41,471 nucleotides of DNA from Clostridia bacterium. Lineage in GTDB: Bacteria; Bacillota; Clostridia; Lachnospirales; Anaerotignaceae. Under the pieces are notes generated by a model. It did no database searches and was not told the DNA's origin. It saw only the letters and a program-made list of their open reading frames with translations. The stretch is taken from assembly GCA_009929735.1 (NCBI GenBank), contig RZZU01000022.1, positions 1-41,471 of the forward strand, in the 5' to 3' direction. The translations under genes were made by a program, and so were the position numbers. Positions 1-8,171 of the stretch are shown here, piece after piece; the stretch's first letter is position 1, and each line of letters opens with the position of its first letter.

Positions 1-57
1 TGGGGAACCACTTTAATCTTATCAAAGGAGGTTTATTTCTGCTATAAGCATTTCACT

Positions 58-82
58 CCACCAGCAGAGCTGGTGGTTTATT
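58..82 (+). terminator. Rho-independent terminator-like hairpin
   Basis: The arms CCACCAGC (58-65) and GCTGGTGG (69-76) pair perfectly around an AGA loop and are followed by TTTATT on the plus strand. It probably ends a plus-strand transcript entering from outside the window. The minus-strand reading has no T-run. Confidence 0.55.
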
Positions 83-96
83 GGAGCTAAAGCACC

Positions 97-129
97 AAAA
101 AAATACCTTTTACATTTCAGTAAAAGGTA
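97..129 (-). terminator. Terminator of the pst-pho operon
   Basis: TACCTTTTAC (104-113) and GTAAAAGGTA (120-129) form a perfect 10-bp stem with a 6-nt loop. On the minus strand the stem is followed by seven T (97-103). It is the first convincing terminator downstream of phoR, which stops at 404, so the operon transcript carries a 3' UTR of about 300 nt. Confidence 0.8.
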
Positions 130-392
130 CCTGACTGAATACAAACCTTAGGCGTTGCCCAAACCCACTTGCTTTTTGTAAAAAGCACGACCAAAAATTT
201 TTATTAAAACCACATATTTATGCCATTTCAGATAGGTACGGATGCAATGGCAAAGAAGTACTCTCTGGCCGAAGGACAGCTTTGCACAGCAAAAGTGAAT
301 GGCCGAAACCCTTGTGGGTGTTTGAGGGCAAAGCCGTCAAAATTTTGACTTTGTCAACACGCTCATCACTTTTACATTTCAGCAAAAGGTAC
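108..392. repeat. Hairpin-mosaic element A with 23-bp direct repeats at its edges
   Basis: This is the non-coding 3' UTR of phoR. The 23-bp words at 108-130 and 370-392 differ at one base, and the left one is half of the operon terminator. Between them are short palindromes: CTTTTTGTAAAAAG (172-185), TTTGCACAGCAAA (281-293) and GTCAAAATTTTGAC (335-348). Blocks at 168-185, 243-259, 271-293 and 306-355 recur in the same order and orientation at 13579-13829, below fbp. B carries about 65 bp more than A in the middle. No believable coding frame is present. Confidence 0.7.
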
Positions 393-403
393 TTTGTTCC
401 ACT

Positions 404-2065
404 TTAATTTATTTTAGGGAGAACAAGCATAAACTTCGTTCCCTTATTTAATTCGCTTGTCAAGCTGATTTTTCCATTATGCAGCATTGCTCCATGCTTT
501 ACAATAGAAAGTCCCAGTCCAGTGCCTCCTGTTTCCTTAGAACGGCTTTCATTTGCCCGATAAAATCGCTCAAATATCCTGCTTTGATTTGACGGAGCAA
601 TTCCCATGCCTGTATCAGAAACCGTAATCACAATTTCCGTTTCATTATTTTCCAACGAAACGTTCACCTTTCCGTTTTCATAATTATAGCGAATTGCATT
701 ATCGCAGAGGTTATACAGCATCTCCTGCAGCACCTGCTTCACCCCGATAAAAATTATCGGCTCTGCGGCTACAGCAATCGTTACACCTTTTTTTTCGGCA
801 ATCGGCTCTAATCGCTTTACAATCTCTTCAATCAATAATGCCAAATCCACAGGCTCTTTTTCCACGGCTTTTTGTTTTTCGTCCAGCTTGGAGAGCTTTA
901 TGATATCCTGAACCATACAAATCAGTCTTTGCGCCTCATCATAAATTTTCCCTGCGAATCTGGGTACATCCTCCCCTTGCACCATTCCATTTTTCATGAT
1001 TTCGGCAAAACCAGAAATAGAGGTTAGGGGTGTTTTCAGCTCATGGGAAACATTTGCGGTAAATTCTCTGCGAAGCTTTTCTATCTCTTCCCGCTCTGTC
1101 ACATCAAAAAAAAGTAAAATTGCCCCTGCAAGGGTGTCCTCCTGCAAAACCGGATTTGCAAAAAGCTGACAAAACCTGCCGCCTATTTGAATTTTTTCCT
1201 CCCAATGGGCACCTGACAACGCAGACTCTACAGAACGCCGAAAACCCTCGCTGCGATTTATCTGAAACACACTGGCTTGCTCCTTAGGGGCTTCAATCCC
1301 CATAAGATGAAGCGCACCTGTATTAAACGAAAGCACATCTCCATGGGCGTCCAAAACCAAAAGTCCTTCCTGCATATTTGAGGTTATCGTATCAAATTCT
1401 TGCTTTTGACGCTTTAATTCTCGCACCTGCAGATAAATCTGCTTATTTTGAACGGCAATCCGCCGTAACAGAGGCGTCAATTCATCATATACAACCGCCA
1501 GTTCAGGCTGTTCCAAATCAATGTCATTAATTGGTTTCATGATATTTTTTGCAGTCTGAAAGGCTAAAAAAACGGAAAGCAGAATTGCAGCAAGTAAAAT
1601 GATTGCCAAAGGCTGTGTCATGGTAAAAAATAATACAATTGGGCTGGTCGTTAAAGTAGATATACGAACGACAGTGCCGTTTTCCAGTCTTAAAGCGTAA
1701 TTTACCGTTTTCTCGGCAAGCGTGGTAGAATACCGCTGACTAAAACCCTCTCCATTTTCAAAAGCAGCAGCAACTTCCTCCCGCTCCTTGTGATTATCCA
1801 TCTTTTCAGGATTTACCTTGGAATCAAACAAAACTTTCCCATTCTCATCAATCCATGTAACACGGTCGGAATGTTTTTGCATTTGCGCAAGGTAATCTAA
1901 ACCCCCGACCTCTATTCCCGCCCCGACATAAATTGCCTGATTACGCAGCTCTTCACGCTGCTCAACGGAGAAATAGGCGTACGTCATCCCCAAGACCAAC
2001 CCGACAACTGCCAATATCATTACCACCGTCAAACCGAAAACAGCTCGAAAAATGCGTTTTGTCAC
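404..2065 (-). CDS. phoR: PhoR-type phosphate sensor histidine kinase
   Basis: Membrane sensor kinase of 553 residues that would phosphorylate the adjacent PhoB under phosphate limitation. A membrane segment lies at about residues 10-30, an extracytoplasmic loop at 31-140, and a second membrane segment at about 142-168. A PAS-like region (about 225-325) follows. The HisKA box NVSHELKTPLT puts the phospho-acceptor at His341. The ATPase domain shows N452/N456, DTGMGI, FERFYRA and GTGLGLSIV. The start is GTG (2065), six bases after AGGAGG, and overlaps the phoB stop by 4 bases. It is the last gene of the operon. Location after pstSCAB-phoU-phoB makes PhoR the likely identity, although the ligand-sensing loop alone would not prove it. 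Confidence 0.9.
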   Translation of the reverse strand: MTKRIFRAVFGLTVVMILAVVGLVLGMTYAYFSVEQREELRNQAIYVGAGIEVGGLDYLAQMQKHSDRVTWIDENGKVLFDSKVNPEKMDNHKEREEVAAAFENGEGFSQRYSTTLAEKTVNYALRLENGTVVRISTLTTSPIVLFFTMTQPLAIILLAAILLSVFLAFQTAKNIMKPINDIDLEQPELAVVYDELTPLLRRIAVQNKQIYLQVRELKRQKQEFDTITSNMQEGLLVLDAHGDVLSFNTGALHLMGIEAPKEQASVFQINRSEGFRRSVESALSGAHWEEKIQIGGRFCQLFANPVLQEDTLAGAILLFFDVTEREEIEKLRREFTANVSHELKTPLTSISGFAEIMKNGMVQGEDVPRFAGKIYDEAQRLICMVQDIIKLSKLDEKQKAVEKEPVDLALLIEEIVKRLEPIAEKKGVTIAVAAEPIIFIGVKQVLQEMLYNLCDNAIRYNYENGKVNVSLENNETEIVITVSDTGMGIAPSNQSRIFERFYRANESRSKETGGTGLGLSIVKHGAMLHNGKISLTSELNKGTKFMLVLPKIN

Positions 2066-2736
2066 AGATTGCCTCCTATCTTGTATCCAATGCCCCGCAC
2101 TGTTTCAACAAATTGTCCGCAATCACCTAGCTTTTGGCGAAGGGTTCGAATATGCACATCAATGGTACGATTTTCTCCGTCAAAAGCGTATCCCCAAATG
2201 CTATTTAACAATTGATCTCTTGTCATAACTCTTCCCTTGTTTTCCAAAAGCAAGCAAAGAAGCTCAAATTCTTTTAAGGTAAGGATCACTTCTTTTCCGC
2301 CCACTGTTACTTCATGGCGGGATTGGCTGACGATTAACTCCCCAAGAATATACTCAGCCGCTTCCCCCTCCCCTTCTGCACGGCGCAAAAGAGCTTTCAC
2401 CCGAGCAAGCAGTTCCATCATGCCAAAAGGCTTTGCCACATAATCATCGGCACCGCTATCTAGGCCTATCACCTTATCAAATTCGCTTCCTTTTGCCGTT
2501 AGCAATATCACGGGGATTTTTTTTGTTTTTGCGGAAGCCCTGATTTTTTTGAGAATACTAATTCCATCCTCCTCCGGCAGCATAACATCCAACAGAATTA
2601 AGGAAGGAATTTCTCTTTCCATTGCATCCCAAAAAGCGGAGGGCTTTTCAAATCCTTCCGCAACAAATCCCGAACTATGCAATGTATAGGCAACCAATTC
2701 CCGAATGCTGTTGTCATCCTCAACCAAATAAATCAA
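2062..2736 (-). CDS. phoB: PhoB/PhoP-type response regulator
   Basis: OmpR-family transcription factor of 224 residues with a receiver domain followed by a winged-helix DNA-binding domain. The acidic pocket is LVEDD near the N-terminus, the phosphorylated aspartate lies in ILLDVMLPEEDG, and the conserved lysine in DDYVAKPFG. The C-terminal domain has the RTIDVHIRTLRQKLG recognition-helix motif. I place the start at TTG 2736: it gives the typical N-terminus MIYLVEDD and lies nine bases after AAAGGG. A TTG at 2754 would add six unlikely residues and has no ribosome site. Expected to activate the pst promoter at 7836-7890. It overlaps phoR by 4 bases. Confidence 0.9.
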   Translation of the reverse strand: MIYLVEDDNSIRELVAYTLHSSGFVAEGFEKPSAFWDAMEREIPSLILLDVMLPEEDGISILKKIRASAKTKKIPVILLTAKGSEFDKVIGLDSGADDYVAKPFGMMELLARVKALLRRAEGEGEAAEYILGELIVSQSRHEVTVGGKEVILTLKEFELLCLLLENKGRVMTRDQLLNSIWGYAFDGENRTIDVHIRTLRQKLGDCGQFVETVRGIGYKIGGNL

Positions 2737-2750
2737 TCCACAACACCCTT

Positions 2751-3410
2751 TCAAATCAAAGACTGTTCGTTTATCATCAGCTTAAAGCACAGGTCCAGTT
2801 TTTCTGCCGCCTTCCGGCACATAATCATACGTCCTAAAAATATTTCAAAATAGTCCATGACAGAGCCATAGCGTGTATCAACTGTCAGCTTCAACTTAAT
2901 GATTGTGTGCTCCTCATTGATTTTTAAAACAGCTTTTTTTACTGAATAGTTTACCCTATCATGAATATCAAAGGTCGTTTTATCCTGATTTCTCACCCGA
3001 CTTCTGCGAACATCAGACTTATCAGCCAAAATTAACGCTGCCGCAATGGCGTTTACAGAAATACCTGTACCCTCATCATGATTGCCGATTGCAGTTACAA
3101 CCGTAGCAATATCCTCCGGCTGCATATCCAAATTATCAAGAATACGGAATGCCATAACCGCACCGCTTTGGGAGTGATCCACACGGTTTACCAAATTCCC
3201 AATATCGTGCAAAAATCCGGCGATTTGCCCAAGCTCAACTTCATGGGGCGTAAAGCCCAGTGTTTCCAAAATATATTTTACTGACTCCGCAACCTTGGTT
3301 ACATGAGCAAAAGAATGCTCCGTATAGCCCAACGCCGCCAATGATTCATCCGCATTTTTTATATATGTACGGATGCCTTCATTTTGTTTAATTTCTTCAT
3401 ATGTTATCAT
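2751..3410 (-). CDS. HD-domain (HDIG) metal-dependent phosphohydrolase, Pho operon member
   Basis: A soluble protein of 219 residues with the full HD signature: H32/H36, the HDIG doublet LHDIG (H68, D69), H79, GNHDE (H111, D112) and LADKSD (D130). HD proteins hydrolyse phosphate esters, often nucleotides or cyclic dinucleotides; the substrate here cannot be read from sequence. ATG 3410 follows GAGGGG and overlaps the phoU stop by 4 bases, and its own stop lies just before phoB. This tight coupling means it is made with PhoU and PhoB and suggests a role in phosphate signalling or salvage. The C-terminal 70 residues (from about 150) are not a family I recognise. Confidence 0.8.
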   Translation of the reverse strand: MITYEEIKQNEGIRTYIKNADESLAALGYTEHSFAHVTKVAESVKYILETLGFTPHEVELGQIAGFLHDIGNLVNRVDHSQSGAVMAFRILDNLDMQPEDIATVVTAIGNHDEGTGISVNAIAAALILADKSDVRRSRVRNQDKTTFDIHDRVNYSVKKAVLKINEEHTIIKLKLTVDTRYGSVMDYFEIFLGRMIMCRKAAEKLDLCFKLMINEQSLI

Positions 3411-4075
3411 TTATTCCCCTCTTCCAATTCCATTTTTACATGAATTCCGGTAATGGAATACTCTACCCATTCAGCAATATTTGTAGCATGGTCACCGATA
3501 CGCTCAAGATATTTTGCAATCATAATCAAATCAATGCATAATTCCCCGTTCGCCTTATCTTTACCAATTAAATCGATTAATTCCTGCTTAACCTCATCAA
3601 ATAAATTGTCCAAAACGTCGTCATATTCCATAACGCTTTTTGCCAGCTTCAAATCCTTATTTACAAAGGAATCTACGCTTTCGGTTACCATTTTGACCGC
3701 TGCGATCGCCATATCCCGAATATGCACTTTGCTTTTCGTTTCATTATCCTTTATAAAAGCTGTTATTTCTGCAATATCAGCCGCTTGATCACCGATTCGC
3801 TCCATATCGGAAATCATCTTTAATGCAGAAGATATGAGGCGTAAGTCCCTTGCAACAGGCTGCTGTTGAAGCAAAAGGCGCATACATAAGGCTTCAATAT
3901 CTCTTTCCTTACGGTCAATTTCATTTTCTTTTTCAGACGCAACCGCCGCCGCCGCCGCATCGTTTTCCAAAAAAGCTTTCATGGAAGCAGAAATTGCCTC
4001 TTCGCACAAAGCCCCCATTTTTATCATTTCCACATCTAATTGCTCCAACTGTGAATCAAAACGACTTCTAACCAT
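3407..4075 (-). CDS. phoU: Phosphate transport regulator PhoU
   Basis: All-helical cytoplasmic protein of 222 residues, the usual length, built of two PhoU repeats. Each carries the metal-binding helix pattern: MERIGDQAADIAE in the first half and LERIGDHATNIAEW in the second. PhoU links the PstSCAB transporter to PhoR, holding the kinase in its off state when phosphate is plentiful. ATG 4075 starts two bases after the pstB stop, with GGAGG inside the end of pstB. The stop overlaps the HD gene start. Confidence 0.95.
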   Translation of the reverse strand: MVRSRFDSQLEQLDVEMIKMGALCEEAISASMKAFLENDAAAAAVASEKENEIDRKERDIEALCMRLLLQQQPVARDLRLISSALKMISDMERIGDQAADIAEITAFIKDNETKSKVHIRDMAIAAVKMVTESVDSFVNKDLKLAKSVMEYDDVLDNLFDEVKQELIDLIGKDKANGELCIDLIMIAKYLERIGDHATNIAEWVEYSITGIHVKMELEEGNK

Positions 4076-4077
4076 AA

Positions 4078-4827
4078 TCAGCCAAACCTCCCTGTAATGT
4101 AATCCTCTGTGCGCTTATCCCTTGGCATGGAAAACAGCTCTTCCGTCTTGCCAAATTCGACTATATCGCCCAAAAGGAAAAAAGCTGTGTTGTCTGAGAT
4201 ACGTGCCGCTTGCTGCATATTATGCGTAACCATAACAATAGTGTACTCTTTTTTCAGCTCTAAGGCAAGGTCTTCTATACGGGATGTGGAGATAGGATCT
4301 AAGGCACTGGTTGGCTCATCCATGAGCAAAACCTCTGGCTGTACCGCCAAAGCACGAGCAATGCAAAGTCTTTGCTGTTGACCGCCGCTCATCCCCAATG
4401 CGTTTTTTTTCAGTCTATCCTTTACCTCATCCCAAATTGCAGCATCACGAAGGGCTTTTTCAACCATCTCATCCAATTTCACCTTAGAGCGAACGCCATG
4501 CGTACGTGGGCCAAAGGCAACATTATCGTAAATACTCATCGGAAACGGATTCGGCTTTTGAAACACCATGCCTACTCTTTTACGCAAAAGGTTAATATCC
4601 ATTCCGCTGTAAATATTTTCACCATCCAATAAAACCTGCCCTGTAATCTTGCAGCCTTCTATCAAATCGTTCATACGGTTTAAGGATTTCAGCAGTGTGG
4701 ATTTCCCACAGCCAGAAGGCCCGATAAATGCCGTGATTTCATTTTCTGGAACCTCTAAATTTATATCTCTTAATGCTTTAAAATTGCCATAATATAATTC
4801 CAAATCGGAAATGGAAATTTTACTCAT
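4078..4827 (-). CDS. pstB: Phosphate ABC transporter ATP-binding protein PstB
   Basis: ABC ATPase of 249 residues that powers phosphate import with PstC and PstA. Walker A is GPSGCGKST (36-44), the Q-loop region is [15 protein letters not shown], the signature is MSGGQQQRL, and Walker B is [12 protein letters not shown] followed by the H-loop [17 protein letters not shown] is characteristic of PstB rather than of other ABC importers. The start overlaps the pstA stop by 4 bases. Confidence 0.97.
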   Translation of the reverse strand: MSKISISDLELYYGNFKALRDINLEVPENEITAFIGPSGCGKSTLLKSLNRMNDLIEGCKITGQVLLDGENIYSGMDINLLRKRVGMVFQKPNPFPMSIYDNVAFGPRTHGVRSKVKLDEMVEKALRDAAIWDEVKDRLKKNALGMSGGQQQRLCIARALAVQPEVLLMDEPTSALDPISTSRIEDLALELKKEYTIVMVTHNMQQAARISDNTAFFLLGDIVEFGKTEELFSMPRDKRTEDYITGRFG

Positions 4828-5693
4828 TCCTTCACTCCTACTCTCTTTGCAATAAATGCGGAAAGCGCATTAATACCAATTACAAAAACCAATAAAATAA
4901 CCGCTGTTGCATAAGCCTGCTCCGTGTAAAGCCCCTCATTTAACAGCGCATACATATGCACCGCCAAGGTTCTGCCTGATTCCATAACGCTCTCTGGCAC
5001 AACCGGTGCTGTTCCTGCCGGATACAATAACGCCGCAGTTTCGCCGACAATACGGCCTATCGCTAAAATAATGCCAGATAAAATACCCGGAACCGCTGAA
5101 GGCAAAACAATACGGAAAACAGTACGCAGCTTTCCTGCGCCAAGGCCAAAGCTGCCCTCCCGATACGCATCAGAAACAGAAAGCAACGCTTCCTCCGTGG
5201 TACGCATAATCAGAGGCAAAATCATAATGGACAGGGTTAAGGCACCACCCAAAATGCTGTAGCTCCAACCGAAGTGTATATTAAACAAAAGATACCCAAA
5301 TAATCCGAATACAATGGACGGAATACCTGCTAAGGTTTCTGTTGTCAGTCTAACCACAGGAATAAAACGGTTTCCTCTTTTTGCATATTCTGCTAAATAA
5401 ATTGCAGAAAAAATGCCGATAGGCACTGCAAAAATTAAGGAAAGTAAGGTAATCGTCAGCGTATTGATGATTGCTGGCATCATGGAAACATTATCTGTAT
5501 TGTACTCCCATGCAAAGAGCTCTGGGGTAAGATTGGGCACACCTTTTATAATAATGTACACAACTAGAGCGATTAAAACACCCACGGTAACAACCGCCGC
5601 CAAAACCAGCAAGAATAACAGAAATGCGGAAAAAGGGTCTTTTTTATAGCCTTTTACTTTTTCTTTCCATGTAATTTTATTGATTGCTTCCAT
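4824..5693 (-). CDS. pstA: Phosphate ABC transporter permease PstA
   Basis: Integral membrane permease of 289 residues with about six hydrophobic segments and a BPD_transp_1 fold. The EAA-type cytoplasmic loop reads [20 protein letters not shown] (about 178-197), which docks on Pst[15 protein letters not shown] is a typical PstA/PstC sequence. The ATG at 5693 overlaps the pstC stop by one base (TAATG) and is preceded by AGGAGG at 8 bases. It pairs with PstC to form the channel. Confidence 0.95.
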   Translation of the reverse strand: MEAINKITWKEKVKGYKKDPFSAFLLFLLVLAAVVTVGVLIALVVYIIIKGVPNLTPELFAWEYNTDNVSMMPAIINTLTITLLSLIFAVPIGIFSAIYLAEYAKRGNRFIPVVRLTTETLAGIPSIVFGLFGYLLFNIHFGWSYSILGGALTLSIMILPLIMRTTEEALLSVSDAYREGSFGLGAGKLRTVFRIVLPSAVPGILSGIILAIGRIVGETAALLYPAGTAPVVPESVMESGRTLAVHMYALLNEGLYTEQAYATAVILLVFVIGINALSAFIAKRVGVKE

Positions 5694-6532
5694 TAGGAAT
5701 CCCTCCTTTTTAAAAGGGAGAAACTAACATTAATAATCAAAATAAACACAAACAGGACAACCGCTGTGCCCAAAAGTGCCTCTCTATGCAGATCAGTCGC
5801 ATAGCCCATCTCCATAACGATATTTGCTGTTAGCGTTCTTACGCCACTGAATAATCCCGTAGGAATCATTGCTTGGTTGCCTGCAACCATAATAACCGCC
5901 ATGGTTTCCCCAATGGCACGGCCAATGCCTAAAATAACCCCTGCAAAAATACCCTGCTTTGCCGCAGGTAAAACCGTGAAAAACACACTTCTTTCGTGGG
6001 TAATGCCCAACGCCAGTGCCCCCTCATAATATGTGTTCGGCACAGCACGGATTGCAGCCTCGGAAACGCCAATGACAGTCGGCAAAATCATAATACCTAA
6101 AAGAATGGAGGCCGTCAGCACGCCCTTGCCACTTCCGCCGAATAAATTTTGCATAAGGGGTACAACCACCACCAAACCAAAGAAACCGTATACAATAGAA
6201 GGGATGCCTGCCAAAAGCTCAATTGCAGGTTTGATTATTTTATAAAGCTTTTTCGGGCAAAAATGCGCTAAAAAAGCTGAACATAAAATTCCCATAGGCA
6301 CACCGATGATAATTGCCCCGGCAGTAACATAAATACTGCCTACAATCATAGGGAAAATGCCGAATATATTATTGGAAGGCTTCCACTTTGTTCCCGTAAT
6401 GAAATTTAACACTCCGATTTCCTGAATTGCCGGTATTCCGTTTGCAAACAGGAAAAAACATATTAATGCCACCGCAAAAATGGAAATACTGGCAGCTGCC
6501 AAGAAAACCCATTGCATAGCCTTTTCTTTCAT
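5693..6532 (-). CDS. pstC: Phosphate ABC transporter permease PstC
   Basis: Second permease subunit, 279 residues from the chosen start. It has about six membrane spans, [15 protein letters not shown], and the PstB-docking loop EGALALGITHERSVFFTVLP. ATG 6532 lies six bases after GAGGAGG. An in-frame ATG at 6553 would precede the ribosome site and is rejected. A spacer of 355 bases separates it from pstS, the only large gap in the operon. Confidence 0.94.
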   Translation of the reverse strand: MKEKAMQWVFLAAASISIFAVALICFFLFANGIPAIQEIGVLNFITGTKWKPSNNIFGIFPMIVGSIYVTAGAIIIGVPMGILCSAFLAHFCPKKLYKIIKPAIELLAGIPSIVYGFFGLVVVVPLMQNLFGGSGKGVLTASILLGIMILPTVIGVSEAAIRAVPNTYYEGALALGITHERSVFFTVLPAAKQGIFAGVILGIGRAIGETMAVIMVAGNQAMIPTGLFSGVRTLTANIVMEMGYATDLHREALLGTAVVLFVFILIINVSFSLLKRRDS

Positions 6533-6652
6533 ATAAGTCCTCCTCGACCTCAAAAGGAATAGAACCTTTTTGGTAACCCATAAGAATAATCATTCATTTT
6601 ACACAACAACCCTTGACTATTCTTTGATATGATGCTCTTTTCTATACAAAAT

Positions 6653-6677
6653 GACGGATCCTTCTTTGAGGTCCGTC
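6653..6677 (-). terminator. Intercistronic stem-loop, possible attenuator before pstC
   Basis: On the minus strand GACGGACC and GGATCCGTC pair with one bulged base around an 8-nt loop, then ATTTTG. The T-run is weak, so partial termination or 3'-end protection fits better than a full stop. It lies 120 bases before pstC within the pstS-pstC gap and would favour more PstS than permease. Confidence 0.45.
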
Positions 6678-6841
6678 TTATACAAAGCAAAATCTAAAAG
6701 TTTTTGAGATACAGCGCAATACGGGAACTCCTCGACGGGATGATATCACTTAACTTATTTGGAAAAAAGAGTTAGGATTCGTATTTATTTCACGTTTGCT
6801 TCCATTCCCAAAAACCTTCAGATCCAGCAAGTTGTTTTTTC

Positions 6842-6867
6842 GCACTTTTTTTATTTAGACTAAGTGC
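6842..6867. other. Stem-loop just below pstS
   Basis: GCACTT (6842-6847) and AAGTGC (6862-6867) form a 6-bp stem 20 bases after the pstS stop. On the minus strand there is no T-run, so it may act as an mRNA-protecting end rather than a terminator. The opposite strand has TTTTT after the stem, but no plus-strand gene precedes it. Confidence 0.35.
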
Positions 6868-6887
6868 TTTTTACAAATTTTTTATCA

Positions 6888-7793
6888 TTATCCGGCGATG
6901 CTCCAATCTGTTGCAGCACCTGTGTAGATGTCTTTGATCTGCGCCGCAGTCAAACCGTTTACTGCGTTTTCATTGTTTACAATCACTGCAATACCATCCA
7001 TTGCGATTACTGTGGGCGTAAGTCCTTGTTCAAGCTCACTGTCTTTCAGCTCTCTGGATGCCATACCGATGTCACAAACACCTTCAATGGCAGATGTCAT
7101 ACCGGTTGTAGAGTCACTCTGCTGCACTTCAACGGTTACATTAGGATTTACTGCTGCATAAGCTTCTTTTAATTTTTCCATTACGGGAGTTACGGAAGAA
7201 GAACCTGCAACGGTTACCTTGCCTTCAACGCCAGCCGCTGCATATGCGCCTGTGCTGCCCTGACTGATATATCCGTTTTCCTCAACCACTGCCTGACCCT
7301 CATCACTCATAATGAAAGACATAAAATCCTGCGCTGCCGGAGAAATACCTTCCTTTGTTGCAATATTGAACGGTCTGGAAATTTTATATGTACCGCTCTT
7401 GATGTTATCTACTGTTGCCGCAGCACCATCAATTTCCAATGCCTTAACCGTATCATTGAAAGAGCCTAAGGAAATATAACCGATTGCGTCCTTGTTGCCT
7501 GCGATTGTCTGCATCATTACCGCTGTACTGTTTGTAATTTCTGCGATATCAACGGTATAGTCTACCTTATTGCCATCCGCATCTTTTTCTTCAACACCAA
7601 ACAGTTCAATAAATGCGCCTCTTGTGCCGGAGCCATCCTCTCTGGAAACAACAGTAATTGCCGCTGTATTTGCTTCTGTTTCTGTAGCAGCATCTGCACT
7701 GCTGTCCGCCGCTTTATCTGCAGAACCGCCGCAGCCTGCCAAAGCACCTGTTAACATTAACATAACCAAGCCTAAGCCTATTTTTTTCTTCAT
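6888..7793 (-). CDS. pstS: Phosphate-binding lipoprotein PstS, circularly permuted
   Basis: Extracellular phosphate receptor of 301 residues. The signal peptide ends in a lipobox, LAGC, with Cys21 as lipid anchor, followed by a Ser/Ala/Thr-rich linker. The halves of the family are in reversed order. Residues 46-177 hold the part normally at the C-terminus: ITVVSREDGSGTRGAF, AIGYISLG, SRPFN and FIMSDEGQAVVEENGY. Residues 192-301 hold the part normally at the N-terminus: VTVAGSSSVTPVMEKL, DIGMASRELK, DGIAVIVN and IKDIYTG..TDW. A Gly/Ala-rich linker (178-191) joins them. All phosphate-contact motifs are kept, so it should fold and bind. ATG 7793 follows AGGAGAGG. It is the first gene of the Pho operon. 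Confidence 0.93.
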   Translation of the reverse strand: MKKKIGLGLVMLMLTGALAGCGGSADKAADSSADAATETEANTAAITVVSREDGSGTRGAFIELFGVEEKDADGNKVDYTVDIAEITNSTAVMMQTIAGNKDAIGYISLGSFNDTVKALEIDGAAATVDNIKSGTYKISRPFNIATKEGISPAAQDFMSFIMSDEGQAVVEENGYISQGSTGAYAAAGVEGKVTVAGSSSVTPVMEKLKEAYAAVNPNVTVEVQQSDSTTGMTSAIEGVCDIGMASRELKDSELEQGLTPTVIAMDGIAVIVNNENAVNGLTAAQIKDIYTGAATDWSIAG

Positions 7794-7835
7794 GATTTAC
7801 CTCTCCTTTTTTAAACAATGATTAGATACAAGCAA

Positions 7836-7890
7836 AGTATACATAGGCTATGTTAAATGAAAAATCATTTCAGTGTTAAATCTGTGTAAA
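7836..7890 (-). promoter_or_regulatory. pst operon promoter with Pho-box-like repeats
   Basis: Minus strand: a -10 box TATACT (7836-7841) has a poor -35, as in activator-dependent promoters. Upstream are TTAACA (7851-7856), TTAACA (7874-7879) and TTTACA (7885-7890). The last two are exactly 11 bp apart and the first is 23 bp from the second, close to two turns. TTAACA-type direct repeats are the known binding words of Bacillus PhoP. Expected to be the target of the PhoB encoded at 2062-2736. Confidence 0.65.
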
Positions 7891-8073
7891 ATCACATTTA
7901 TACAAGGATATTTGTCTTTTCCAGATGGATTATCCTGAATTTTATTTTCATAAACGCTTTTTATCATTCGAAATTTTTATTTTTTCACACAATTTATTTA
8001 CAAATCAACACCTACTTTTTACAAAGGAAGGGATCATATAAAAATATTTGTGCATTTTCTCGCATCGTTGTAA

Positions 8074-8121
8074 AAGCCCGTATTGCTTAGACTCGCAAAG
8101 CAAATCTAAGCAATCGGGCTT
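8074..8121 (-). terminator. Terminator of the 8172-9587 kinase gene
   Basis: Arms 8074-8091 and 8105-8121 form a 17-bp stem with one bulged base. On the minus strand it is followed by TTTT. It lies 50 bases below the stop of the histidine kinase and insulates the pst promoter. The rest of the 7891-8171 gap shows no gene. Confidence 0.75.
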
Positions 8122-8171
8122 CTTTCTCTTTCAACTTACAAAGTTTAAGCGACTTGAAAGCACTGCGCTTT

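Noticed and set aside
1..90. Open frame from the window edge ending at TAA 88-90
   Set aside because: It runs through a terminator-like hairpin (58-76), has no recognisable domain and is only 29 codons; it is more likely non-coding.
6369..6593. Open frame overlapping the pstC start in another frame
   Set aside because: It lies mostly inside pstC and has no ribosome site; it is a shadow of pstC.
6888..7793. PstS as a truncated gene, because it ends at TDWSIAG
   Set aside because: The part that normally follows is present at the N-terminus, so the protein is complete but permuted.
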